NCBI GenBank assembly: GCA_037127255.1
Contig: JBANSL010000007.1
Span: 66,061,538 to 66,125,537, forward strand
DNA: 64,000 nt
Direction of reading: 5' to 3'
Source: Persicaria tinctoria
Taxonomy: Eukaryota > Streptophyta > Magnoliopsida > Caryophyllales > Polygonaceae
The notes under the pieces are model-generated. The model ran no database searches. It was not told the DNA's origin and saw nothing but the letters and a program-made list of their open reading frames with translations. This document shows, piece by piece, positions 11,101-23,522 of the stretch. Numbering within the stretch: position 1 is the stretch's first letter; the number at the start of each line of letters is the position of its first letter. Both the position numbers and the translations under genes were made by a program.

Positions 11101-13040
11101 CCGGCTTGGGGTGTGTTCTGCATCAGAGAGGTCGAGTCATCGCTTATGCTTCGCGCCAGTTGAAGCCTGCAGAGGTGTCTTATCCTGTTCATGACTTAGA
11201 GTTGGCAGCTGTAGTTCATGCTCTAAAGATTTGGAGGCATTACCTTTACGGCACTTCATGCAAGGTAATGACAGATCACAAGAGCTTGAAGTATATTTTC
11301 ACTCAGAAAGAGCTCAACATGCGACAGAGACGGTGGCTAGAGCTTCTAAAGGACTATGACTTGGACATATTTTATCACCCAGGAAAGGCCAATGTGGTGG
11401 CAGATGCGCTCAGTAGGAAGACTCACCAGGAGGCATCAGTTGCGAGGCTTACAGCTCAGAGGGATTTGCAGACAAATTTGATGAGGTGTTGCTTCGAGGT
11501 GTGGGTTCAGCGGGAGAATGGACAGTTATCATTCTTGGAGGTTCAGGCTGAGTTGACCGAGGAGATTCGACGAGGTCAGGCAGACTGTCCAGAGATTGCA
11601 GTTCTGAGGGATCGGATGGCCCAGGGTTGATTCAGAGAGCTTGTAGAGAGAGGAGATGGGATGCTGACCTTTCAGGGCAGAGTTGTAGTTCCGTCGACGT
11701 CAGGTCTGAGGCAGAGGATCATGCAGGAGGCTCACTCCACTCCTTATTCTGTCCATCCAGGGACGAATAAGATGTATCAGGATTTGAGGAGATATTATTG
11801 GTGGCAGAGAATGCAAGCAGACATCACAGACTTTGTATCCAGATGTCAGGTTTGCCAGCAGGTTCGGATTGAGCACCAGAGGCCGGGTGGACTTGTCAGG
11901 TCGCTTCCAGTTCCCGCGTGGAAGTGGACAGATATCTCGATGGACTTCGTCACCGGGCTGAGGCGGGATGTCAGAGGATTCGACGCCATTTGGGTCGTGG
12001 TCGATTGGTTGACCAAGTCGGCTCACTTCATTCCGATTCAGGAGACATGGCCAGCATCGCGGTTAGCTGAGGAGTTCATTTGCCTGATCGTGAGACTTCA
12101 TGGAGTACCTGAGAGGATCGTATCTGACAGAGATGGACGTTTTACCTCGAGGTTTTGGCACCAGGTTCAGGAGAGCCTAGGTACTAGACTGCATTTCAGT
12201 ACAGCTTTTCATCCTCAGACAGATGGCCAGAGTGAGAGGACGATTCAGACCTTGGAGGATATGCTGCGATCATGGGTTTTGGAGTGGGGAGACCGTTGGG
12301 TTAGACACCTACCATTGGTGGAGTTTTCATACAACAACAGCTACCATGCGTCGATCGAGATGGCTCCATATGAGGCTCTGTATGGGAGGCGATGCAAGTC
12401 GCCAGTTTGTTGGGATGAGCCTGCGGACACGGTTTCATCTTTACTGGACCTAGTTAGAGAGACCATTGATAAGGTGGGACGCATCCGTGAGCACATGAGA
12501 GTCGCTCAGGATCGCCAGAAGAAGTATGCAGACAGGCGAAGGATAGAGATTGAGTTCGAGGTAGGTTCCCATGTGTGGCTTCGAGTTTCGCCTACCAGAG
12601 GAGTCCGACGGTTTGGGATCAAAGGAAAGTTGAGTCCGAGGTATATTGGCCCGTTTGAGATTTTGGATAGAGTTGGCGAGGTGGCCTATCGCTTAGCATT
12701 GCCCCCATCCTTGGACGGTGTTCATGACGTCTTTCACGTCTCACAGCTTCGTCAGTATATCCCTGACCCTAGCCATGTCCTAGACTATTCAGACCTTCAG
12801 GTTGAGCCTGACCATACCTTTGTAGAGCGTCCTGTGAGAGTTCTTGACCGTCGAGTCAAGAGGCTTAGGAACAGGGAGGTTCCTTTGCTTCTAGTTCAGT
12901 GGCCTAGGAGGAGCCCTGAGGAGGCCACGTGGGAGACTGAGGAGAGTATTCGGGCTAGTTATGGGGATGTCCTAGACGAGTTGCTCGCATCCTATGTCGA
13001 GCCGAGCGTAGATATTTCCCTGACCTCGCGAGTGCGGTGA
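8149..13040 (+). pseudogene. Tekay gag-pol polyprotein with gag frameshift and internal stop
   Basis: Gag starts at 8149 (MVDTRRGSVGRGGR). The frame shifts at a G6 run (8515-8520) and continues in the frame open to 11630, with the gag capsid region and two CCHC zinc knuckles ([14 protein letters not shown] and [14 protein letters not shown], about 9165-9280). Pol follows without a break: protease FDTGATHC near 9640, RT with VVFIDDIL near 10640, RNase H with VYTDAS near 11080. A TGA at 11628-11630 stops the frame. The same frame then carries integrase: an HHCC zinc region (11730-11860), catalytic D near 11930, D in VSDRDG near 12120, E in GQSERT near 12230. A C-terminal chromodomain (about 12840-12980) has VQWPRRSPEEATWE. 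Fused gag-pol in one frame is normal for the clade. The protein would copy and integrate the element; this copy cannot make it full length. Confidence 0.93.
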
Positions 13041-13095
13041 GTTGTCTAGTTGGATTGGGGTTGGTTTGTAGTATCTCTTTGCTTGTGTACTTATG
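13041..13095 (+). other. Tekay 3' untranslated region lacking a clear polypurine tract
   Basis: Only about 55 bases separate the stop codon from the 3' LTR and none form a purine run. The word TGACCTCGCG occurs at 13021-13030 and again at 13094-13103, exactly where the 3' LTR homology starts. The junction looks rearranged. Confidence 0.5.
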
Positions 13096-15947
13096 ACCTC
13101 GCGCTCGGTTTTTTTTTTTTAAATCTTTTTTTCGGAAAAAGTGAATTAAAAATGAAATTAAAATCGGATTTAAAACTCGTTTAGCGGGATTCGGGAAAAC
13201 TAACATTTGGAAACTGATTTCGGGATTCAAAATTCGCGTATTCGGGATTTATTTCCGGATATTGATTAACCAATTTTATACTCAACCTCCTACACCCACT
13301 CCCTCACCTCTGCACCGGCCTCACCCCTACAGCCCTCCTACTCCCCAATTAAGTTGTCAAGACATCACCTCCCTCTCCTTATCTTTCATTTCCATCACCA
13401 ATTCACCATCCCAACCACCGTCACCTTCACTCTCTATTTTCACCTCACCTCCACCAACTCCCTCCTTCATCATTCCCGCTCCCATCCCCCGTTGTTAAAC
13501 CATCACTGTAGCTATCTTCCCATCATCCTCATTGCTTCCTCCTCCCTCAAGAGCAACAGCCGCAGCAGCTCGACACCACCACCGATCTCCATCGCCATCT
13601 CCACCTCCACCCTCGTGTTCCTCGACGAGCAGCAGCTACAGCAGGCCTAGCCACCTCTACTGGCGTTCACCACCACCCCGACGCCGCCCCAGAGGCCCTA
13701 GCGCCTCCATCGAGCCACCGGAGCTCCACCACCCCGCTCGAGCGAACTCCGTTCGGGAAGCTTCGACCTCTCGTTCGATCCGAAATCCCATGGAAAACCT
13801 TCCTTTAACCTTCCTTTACTCTCCTAGGTCGAATCCGAGGTTCCTCCCTCTCCGACGCAGCGAATCGAGTCTCCGGCGAGCTCCGACGAAGCTCCAACGT
13901 CCGCGAACACCTCGGTGAGCTTCGTTCGTTTCAATCCTTGCCTTCGATCCTTTGTTTAACATTCTTAGGGGTTGGGCATTGTGGGTTGAAGAGGATGAGA
14001 GGGTGGCCGGAGCCCCGCCCTCGCCGGCGAGCAGCCCTCCCCTCCCTTTTCTTTTCCTCCATTTTCGAGCACGGGGAGTCGGAGGAAGTTGATGATGAAC
14101 AGTAAAAATGGTTGGGTTTTAGTTTTGTTTTAAAATGGGTCCGGTTCAGTGGTTTAATTAATAAACCGGTTCATTCACTTTTAAAAAGAATTGGGTTTTG
14201 GGTTTTGAGGGCCGGTTTTGAAGTTGATTTAAATAGAGGGCGATTTTGGTAATTATAAGGGGCTGATTTTTTTTATTAAATAAAAAATAGTTGGGGTTCT
14301 TGTAAGGATTGGGAAATGGTTTGTGAAAGTACCTAATAAATGGTAATAAAACAAAATATAATAGTATTTGAGGATTTAAATGATAAAATATTATATTTGG
14401 AGATTTTATAAAAGGTTGAAAAGTGATTTAATAAATAAATTGAAAAGGGAATTTAGCGAGTATTTTCAAGGGTCGGAACTCTTAATTCGAATTTGAAATG
14501 GTTTTGAAGCTAACTTGGGAATAAGACGATTACTAACTAGCATGATAATATGATCGTTTGATTAAAGGTATGCTATGTGTGACTAATAGCATGATATTGT
14601 GGTGATTTTTAGAAGAGATTAAATGTTCAATATTTATGATGATATATATATATATATATGGGAAGTATACGTATGAAATAATAATATGCGAATTTGGTCA
14701 AGTATGATATATATAGGGAGTATATTTTTTTTAACTGATGAGTTGACAAGTTATGATGAATGGTATGAGATAAGAGATGGTTGATCGTGATAAATTGAAA
14801 GTATGATTGATGCAAGCTTACTTATCTATATGCTAATTTGAGCGAGTAATATATGTGTTCAGAAAGGCTATAGAAGTATACTTAGTATATTCTCGTTATG
14901 TGATTAGGTGATATTCTGTGATCGTGACTACTGTGTGCTGGGTTCTTCTTTTGCTGACCTTCTAGCAAGGTAAGTACCTCCGGGGCTTACTCAGTAACCA
15001 GTACCTCCTACCTGATGTGTCATATAGTATGTAGGTGTTGCATATGCATAAGAGCATGTCATATAGTATCATGCTTAGGAATTGCATTTACGAATGAGCA
15101 TCCTTATTCTGTATGCGTTTGAATACAGAACGGCCGTTATCTGTGAGTTCTAGAGTCCTTGCTAGGGTCATAGGGCCGCCCAGCTTCATCGGGTGTTGTC
15201 CTCCTCGAGTCATTTATATATATATCACGAGATACGAGATGGGCATGAGATATGATATGATGATGAGATATGATATGATAATGAGATTTGATATGATTAT
15301 AGCGTCGAACTGGCCAGTCTCCACCTTGTCTGGAAGAGGGGTGGTGGAAAAAGAGGGATATACCGCTTGGTATTCTTTGTTAAGGCCTTCTCAATATTCT
15401 GCACATATGAATTAGGAGCATGATAGTGTGGTTTTATTTAAGTACTGCATGAAGGCATCCTTTATTCTAGGTATAGGCGTATTATATGTCCTCAGCGCGG
15501 TCAGAGGACCCGCAGGCGGACTGTTGGCCTGACTTGGTGGTATAGTTTGAGGTATCCGATCTACTACTTGATTTTGTGCTGATATGACGGGGTCCATTCA
15601 TATGGCGGAGAGTGAGTGTATAAACCCTGACTTCACCAAACTCATGTTTTTTGGATTTCTTCCTATTATACTCCGTTTTGACCCGGCTCTGCCGTGGCAC
15701 TGGTTGTATCGTTTTCAGAACTTTTGCCCTTGGCATGATAAAAGTTTTCGCGCGTTGTAGACTTAGGACAGGTACAGGGGTTTACCTCGGGGTCTCCAAC
15801 GGACCTTCCGGGTTTGGGTGCGAAATCCCACTTTAAACTGCGCATCTTCGATTTCAAACCTTCAACCTGTACTCGGGGCGCAAGATCCCAACGAGGGGTT
15901 TCATCCCTCGAAACGTAACTCGGGAATCATAATCCTGGGCCGTTACA
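13094..15947 (+). repeat. 3' LTR of the Tekay element
   Basis: Nearly identical to 4816-7669 from CTCGGTTTTTT (13104) onward. The expected TGTAA start is replaced by ATGACCTCGCG, so the exact left edge is uncertain. It ends GGGCCGTTACA, followed by the TSD TATAT. Differences from the 5' LTR include a shorter AT dinucleotide run near 14650 and scattered substitutions. Confidence 0.9.
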
Positions 15948-15952
15948 TATAT

Positions 15953-17862
15953 CATTTTCAATCATTCCGTCTTATCTAATCATATATCATTCCATGTTCA
16001 TATCATCTCAATATCTCATCCATCATCTCATTTTATTATTATTTCAAGACAAATCCGACAAGGTTAGTATATTTCCAAAATCCTCGTTTTAGTTTTATTA
16101 AATCAATTCTCCATTCATCAAAACAAATTTCAAACCTTTTCCGAATATCTCAAAAAAAATCCAAGTATCATAAGGTTATATTTCATTTTCTTTTAATCAC
16201 CGTAATATTATATCTTTAATCCCAAAATAATACTTGTATTTCAAATCTCAAAGACTATTATTAAATACCATTTAATAAACACCTTCATAAATATCTCTAA
16301 ATCTCTTAAAAAAATCCCAGCCATTTTATTTTATAAAAATCAACCTCTTTTAAAATTACCAAAACCGCCCTTTAATTTATAAAGATTACAACCCGACCCT
16401 CTTCTTGTTTTTAACCTCCCAAAACCGAACCCATCCTGTAAAAACAGACCCAACACTTTTGATTTTAAAGCAATCGGATGTGCTGTGGCCCAAAAATCTA
16501 GCCCAAAAGATTTGATTTCGCTTTGTAAAACTTAGGCCCAATACTACCCTCTCTAACCTCTCATTCTATTCTGTAAAATGAGCAGAAGGTTTCTTTAAAA
16601 AAAAGGGAGGGCCCACGCCTATGTGGCAAATGATATGGCAAGAGGGGGCCGCCAGGTAAGAGGAATGGGGAGGTGGAGACTGAACGCGGTTCATCTCCAT
16701 CTTCATCTCCCTATGTTCGGAATCAGAACAGGAAGAAGGAGATGAAGGGCGGCTTGCCGGCGTCGATCCCGGACTCCGACTTCAACCCCGACCACGACAC
16801 CAACAAAACAGGCACACACACAACAAGAAAGGGAAAGAAGAAGGAGGAAGGAAGAAGGCTCACGAGGGGCGGTTTCGTCTCGCCGGAAACTGAGCTCAGG
16901 GAGGCGCGTCCGGGTGCGTCGAGGCCGAGTCTTCGAGTGATAATGCCTGGAAGAGATGGGGAAGGCTAAAGGCGGAACCTTGCTCGGTTTGGAAGTGAAG
17001 AGAGGGAGAGAACGAAGCTTACCGAATTTTAAACCGAAAACAGGGAAAGGAAGGCGTCGGGGCTCGCTCTCGGCCTTTGGGCTCCTCTGGGCGGCGATGC
17101 TGCCGCTCGGGGCGTCGAGGGGACGAGCTATGAGGGAGGTTCGAGTCCAGGTGCCGGCTCAACTCAAGGGAATGGAGGTGGGTGGGTGTTTGGGCTGGTT
17201 TCGAAAAGAAATAGGGGAATGGGAGCTCTGCTGCTCGGCGAACACAGGAGGTGGATCTGGTGGTTGAAGAAGAAGAAGGGGTGATGGTAGTGGTGGTAAC
17301 TTGCCCAGAAAAAGGGGAGGAACGAAGAGGAAGGGAGAAAAAAGGATAAAGCTTGTGCCTTGGGGTTTGAATCAAGGAACACAGAGAGCTGGTATTTGTT
17401 TTGAATTGAACAGATGGAGTATTGGGCTAATCTGAAATCGCAATAGAGGAGGGAGTAGGGTTGCGTCTGAGCTGGTCAGAGTCAGAGGAACTACACAAGG
17501 GTAGGAGCTAGGAACGAGACAACGGAGGTCTTGGTCCCTTTTTGCTTGTTTGCTTTTGCTTCTGAATGAATCAGGGAGAAGAGGCAGAAAGGGGAGAGGA
17601 TGAAGACAATGAAGTGGTCCAAGACCCCAAATTCAAAATACCCAAAAATAGTTTTCCGAAACCCGTTCATTCGAGCTTATCCCGACTCAAACAAAGTAAC
17701 GTTTTAAAATCAAGACGATACCAGTGACGGAAGGAATTTTCGAATCCCGAGATGAGAGACGGATTCGATCTTTGAAATTAAAATTTGGGTCGGAATTCAC
17801 TTTAAATTCATTTTTATTTTCTTTTTTCCAAAAATTAATATTTGAAAATCCGGGCTTTTACA
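15953..17862 (-). repeat. 3' LTR of the LARD-like element, second part
   Basis: Resumes the LTR interrupted at 4815 and aligns with 24616-26525. It ends GGGCTTTTACA at 17862. Frames of about 100 codons (16673-17375, both strands) recur in the other LTR near 25344-26046 and are low-complexity LTR sequence, not genes. Confidence 0.85.
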
Positions 17863-17876
17863 TCATCCACCTCTAA
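17863..17876 (-). promoter_or_regulatory. Polypurine tract of the LARD-like element
   Basis: The minus strand reads TTAGAGGTGGATGA directly before the LTR start TGTAAAAGCCC. This purine-rich run would prime plus-strand DNA synthesis. A second AGAGGTGGATGATT copy lies at about 18463-18476. Confidence 0.75.
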
Positions 17877-20800
17877 AAACAAGTCTCGCCCCCGAGACTA
17901 AAACCACTTCAAAGTAGGAGGAGGAAGTTTTAAATTGATGAGTTCGGGGACCATGTCCAAGGATCTTGTAATCATCTCGGTTGCGTCTTCCGAGACTCTC
18001 ACAACATCCTAGTCGCGATCGTGACATCTCCAATTAGTCTTGACAAGTATGCAATAAGCGCCCCTATCACATCCTCACTTCGACCCTTCGGAAGTACCAC
18101 AACTCTAAAAGTTCTACAATACAATCACTAGGTCTTAGCAAACACCCTACAAGCGCCCTCACAAAGTGCTTGTATCTACTTCGTGAAGTATCGTAGAATT
18201 ACCCGGGTTTGAAAATTTTCAAAGGGGATTCTGCAATTGAAAAAGATTAACCTCAAAATCGTTGAAATCCTCGATAACGTTTATCCTTTAAAATTCCAAG
18301 TAATTCCTTTTCATACCGCTCAAAATCTTCAAATAAGACGTTTAACCAAGCAACTTTACACCAAAACACGTAAAATCCATTTGATCCGAATTTCGTCAAA
18401 ATCTTCCAAAACCAAATCAGTTTACAACATAACAATCAATCAAATTCAGAAGCTCGGAGGTGGAATCATCCACCTCTAAGGGCTAATCCCATATTCTCTT
18501 CCTAGTTTCCACATCATGCAACATCATTCACAACTCAACAAACACCATAACCAAAAGTCTCATCAACTATTATATAAGCATAATACCATAAGCCATCTCA
18601 CACATGGCAAGTCTCACATCATATCATAGTCACAAACCATCACATAACCGTCTAACATAAACATAAACATGCCAACAAGTCTCAAGTACCAAAGGAACAA
18701 CATGTCTCAACATACTACAAATCATAAGGTATATCCATATCATACTGAACGCATCACAAATGTATCATCGAATTTTCATAGCTTATAACGCAAGCACATA
18801 TGTCAAGAGGTCAAGGAGGTTAGGTGTCATGGAGTTAGTACGCCACTACAAGTCAAACCTCACGATCGCATCTCAACATCGCAGTACTATATAGGAGAAC
18901 CAGTCATAACAGGGGTTTTTCACTTAATAAACACATAATTCACCAAACCATCTCATCAACTTATCCGAATTCCATTCCACATTGCCATAACAGATTTAGC
19001 ATGTCAATTCAAACATTAGCATTGTAAAGGTAGTCACAACAGAATCTCATCATAAGGTCAACGGGCTAATACTAGTTGTCAACACATTCACACAACAAGG
19101 TCATGCTATTTAAGATTCAGCAAAAGGAAAGATCTAACCATATATCAATCGTCAAACCATTAACATGCTCACAAAATATTATTTCAACTCATTATAATGC
19201 CACATAACGATCGTTTAGTAATCATGCATCATCATCTCATGTGTATACAAATCATGTCCATACTTCAAGTCATATTCATCATTTACATAACCAATAATCA
19301 TGTTTGTCAACCATATAGTACACATCATGTTTACTACCACATAATAAAACATCATGCTTCCACACATAATAGCGCATCATTATCTCATAGCTCATACTCA
19401 TCATTACTTCATATATCATATCACAGCACATCCTAACATGCTTCTAAACCAATATAACAAGATATCAAAGTATTAATATATCATGGTAACACTTGTCACT
19501 ACCAACTAGATTTCAGTATTGCATATCAGTATGAAATTCCATATCAGGTTCATCATGGTCGTTATCTAACATCATGCCAGCAGATATAATTAAATCACAT
19601 AATCAAGAAAATTCTCACATCATACCAGTCAAAAGAAAACACAATCCTCATTCGCCCATCTCCACTCTCAAGCCAAGACTAATCCTCTTCTAGACCCGCC
19701 AACGTCAACTCAGACAAAATTTCCCCAAGAATCCCAATTCATCTCGATACTCCAATCTCACCCCTCATTCTATCAAGCACTCCCACACACCATCTACCTC
19801 TAAGAACCCAACTCCTATCTGTAACTTCACACCCGAGAACCCTCTGATACTATATCCTCAATACTCTCAAAAGTCCTTCCCCACACTTCATATACTTCTC
19901 AAGACATCACAAGCATCATACCCTGCTAACCACATGGATCCCTCTCTCGCGTCTTACCTCGTAATACCATCGATCATCCTATCCGCCTAGAATTATTTTA
20001 CCACTCATCAACACTCCACAAGAGAACCCTCACCCACAAGTTCAAAGAAAAAGCAATCATGGACATTATTACATATAAGGACCACATCATATCAACTAGC
20101 ATTTATATCAATAGCATCATTAGTTCAGCATTAAACATTGCAACTGCATCGATAAACCTCAATTTAACGTCATGCTCAATTATTATTACAAATCATCATA
20201 TATGCACATAATCAAGTCAAGCTAGCAAGTTTCATCATAACCTTATCTAATAGACAGTTCAGGTTTCTCAGCATATGTAGTTCACATTTTACAGGCAAAG
20301 GAATTCAAATCATGCTTAGCAACTTAGAGTAGCAACACGTCAAGATATGATGGTACATGAGATCTATAAGGCATCACATCATATCATCATAGACGATAGG
20401 CAATCAGGCAGCAGTCATCATTAAGTCGGCACATCAACACGTAAATCTCATCGCCAAGTTAGTGCAATATCATTGTCAACAAACAAGTTTCAAAGGGTTA
20501 GCAATTCGAACGGAGAACACGCTCGCTTGCAAGTCATATCTTACTAAGTAACCGAAATTCTTGATGCGTGCCCGTTCCGCCAACATCATTGATCCTGAGG
20601 CCCGTGGGTTATGGGCCCATACTTTCGTTGCGCTGTCCTATCGCTATCCAACTCCTCATTCTCCTTTCCCATGCGGTCGATCGTCTAATGTATCGTGCAA
20701 GAGGAGTCTAAGTTAGCAGAGATAAGGGAGTGACAAGGACGGGCAACCCAATGTTCACTTCGGAAACAAATACAGACCAACGTTAAAGGACGACACGACT

Positions 20801-23506
20801 GGAGAGAAGACTCTGACCCGAGAATAGCAACGATGCCCTTATGGAAGTCTATGAGGTTACAATTGTGACGAGCAAAATGAATTCATCATGGAGCACATCA
20901 GTCACATTAATCCACACTAACATGTACCTATCTCAAGTAGAACGACATGCATATTCATTCCAAAAGACACAATCGAGTCCTACACGGATTCATGCGAGAC
21001 AAGTTAACAGCCTATTACTCCATGGAAGCAAAGATACCTAACAACTTCAAGCAAGATATGCGGAACCAGTAATGATCATGCAAGATTCAAAGTCATGCGG
21101 CATTTAATGAGGATGACAAATATCATATATATGAACAATGCACGAGCATGGTACACACATCAACAATTGAGTTCAAACATAGCATGACGAGGTATATCAT
21201 AGCAAGCAGATTAAGCATCATATGAGAACATATAAGAGCATCATAGTAACTATCTCATCTTAACACACTGGTCATATAATAGGTTAAGAATAACATGTAA
21301 TCATACGACGAGATACATTTAGAAAGTATAGGTCCTGAACAGTACTAGCATTACATGATAAGGCATGGGCATAGTCAAGAGTCATTTAAAAGAGTTCAAC
21401 ATAATGTTCATAAAGCATGAGACATCATTACAGAGAGTAACCAAGAGGACATCACCAGTGATAGATTAAAAACATGCTAGGAACAACTGTCACATTGCAC
21501 ATAAAACGGTATAACAACTATCACATTATGGGACAAGCACGTTCACGTAATAGAATAAGTATGGTAAATCATCATTTAGCGAGTCTTATCGGGGAGCATA
21601 AAACCCTATAGGATACTACTGGCACATATTAAAACATGATTACAACCAAGGTAATTCGAATAGATTTGTTCCAACATTTAGGTGTCATGCATATGCGGAA
21701 TCATGATATAGCGTGGTGTGTGATCATGCGAGGTGCCAAGTCATACATCTATGCAAGCACGAGAGGATGTCATAAAGTAATAGGGAAACACTACCGCGCG
21801 ATAACATGTAAGCATGCTAGGATTGCTCATTACGGAAAGCAAGTCAATCATCGAATTCGACAGTAACTAATCAGGATTAGTACAACAATTTAAGATTATA
21901 GAAAAAGGGGAAGAACCACACTATCAGGGACCTAGCTCAAGAGGAGGTCAGCAATACCGTTGGCAAGGTATAATTTCCCACAAGTCACAACCAAAGACCC
22001 TACATGATGCTAAAGGCTCCACTTGGCATACGATACATGCATTCAACTAATCATGGCGATATGTAAGAAATCAATTAAATCATATCCCGATGATATAGAA
22101 GCATGGGGCAAGCATAACGGTTTATACTGCGGGTCTAAGTAACGGGCAATATAGTTAGGGCACGGGAACATGAGTTCAAATCCGCACATACTGGGATAAA
22201 ACATGCATTTATCATGACTCAATGCTACCAACATATTCTCTTCTCAATGAAAGTAACACAACAATATCAATTGCGGAATAATCAACAATAGTTAATCTGA
22301 CGAATACAAAATAGATGGGCATGCTATATGTTCTTGTCACAAAAGGGAGTAATAAGCATCCACATGTCATCACCAAGACTGCTAAGGCGATCATCTACAT
22401 GCATTCATACAAAGAGGAGATGATCACACTATCATGAACCTAATCCAGGAGAAAATAACGATCATGCAGGTTCATATCATATGGCTCATGCTTCTAGTCA
22501 ATCATACGACCAATAGGTCAAGTAAACATGCTATAACAACATACAGTCATGATGTGAGGCAAGACACAACACGAGACTTGAGCAATGTAACTAACCACAA
22601 CATGAGCTTACACTATAAAATTATGACAGAAAGCAAGGCATAACACGAGCAACTTCTTACTAATGATCATTTACAAGGTACATGCGTGAGATTACAAAAT
22701 CATGTCATTCAATTCCGAGAGAGTCACCATTACAACCGGACAGAGATCCCTAAGGGTAACCATTGACCTTCCCAACCGACTCATCACCTCTCTTTCCCGT
22801 GGGACTCCGACATAACTCTTTATGGCAAGAAGAACTTGGTCGATCATCATAGGGATTGAGAAAGACAGCCTCAGAAACACCTTACTCTTGACTCAAAATG
22901 ACATCAAGAACTACCTTCAAATACTCACTCAAACCACCTTCATGTACATACATGAGTTTCCGACACAATGTGTTTACCAACCCGATTCCCCGTGAAAGAC
23001 ACTGACAGCCAGGAGAAAGATTTGGTAGAACCGGAAAGGGTTTAACCTAGTAGAAGAGGTCGTTCCACACAAGCTGGGCTTGACCATATATAAATAAAGG
23101 TACTCCCGCTATCCCGTTTGCACAGACAAGTCAGTACACATTTCATTGTTAGGGCGTCCAAATCAGATCTCTAGCATAGCAAGCACTCAGCATAGAATCA
23201 GTTAATAACACTCATAATGATCTCATTTGAGTCTCCCAACCCATCTGTAAAGAACAAGCTGATATTTCGCCTACCGTTCCCAACTACACCCAATAGGGGT
23301 GGTCTAGCGCCTTTACTACCCAATCGTGTCCCCGTTTGGTCGGTTTTTCCCTTTTATTACCAGTCGAGTTCATTACTTAGTCCAATTTAGGTTAGGCATC
23401 TTAAGTTCATTTTGCCCCTTTAAAATACTTTCAAATCATTTGAAATTCATGGGCGGTTTTCCAAAACATACACTCGACCCTTATGTACCCGAATTGCACA
23501 ACCTCA
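17877..23506 (-). other. Non-coding interior of the LARD-like element
   Basis: About 5.6 kb with no frame longer than about 80 codons and no gag, protease, RT, RNase H or integrase motif on either strand. The plus strand is rich in A, C and T (CATCATAT, TCACAT words) and poor in G. The part next to the primer-binding site (23240-23480) matches the Tekay leader in several words; the rest is unlike Tekay coding DNA. This is the layout of large retrotransposon derivatives. Confidence 0.75.
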
Positions 23507-23518
23507 GCTCTGATACCA
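23507..23518 (-). promoter_or_regulatory. Primer-binding site of the LARD-like element
   Basis: GCTCTGATACCA on the plus strand is the exact complement of TGGTATCAGAGC, the same site as in the Tekay element. It lies four bases inside the LTR edge at 23523 and proves minus-strand orientation. Confidence 0.92.
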
Positions 23519-23522
23519 TCTT

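Larger units (their letters stand above)
4816..15947 (+). mobile_element. Tekay/Del-clade Ty3 chromovirus, plus strand
   Basis: An 11.1-kb element with 2.85-kb LTRs inserted in the LARD-like 3' LTR. The 5-bp TSD TATAT lies at 4811-4815 and 15948-15952, and the empty site is preserved in the other LARD LTR near 24610. Order: 5' LTR, tRNA-iMet-type primer-binding site, gag, protease, RT, RNase H, integrase, chromodomain, 3' LTR. The LTRs differ by only about 20 substitutions and a few small indels by eye, so the insertion is young. A gag frameshift and an in-frame stop make this copy defective. Clade assignment rests on long LTRs, the C-terminal chromodomain and RT motifs. Confidence 0.93.

Noticed and set aside
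16673..17382. Frames of about 100 codons on both strands
   Set aside because: Duplicated in both LTRs of the LARD-like element (25344-26053); GA/CT-rich low complexity.
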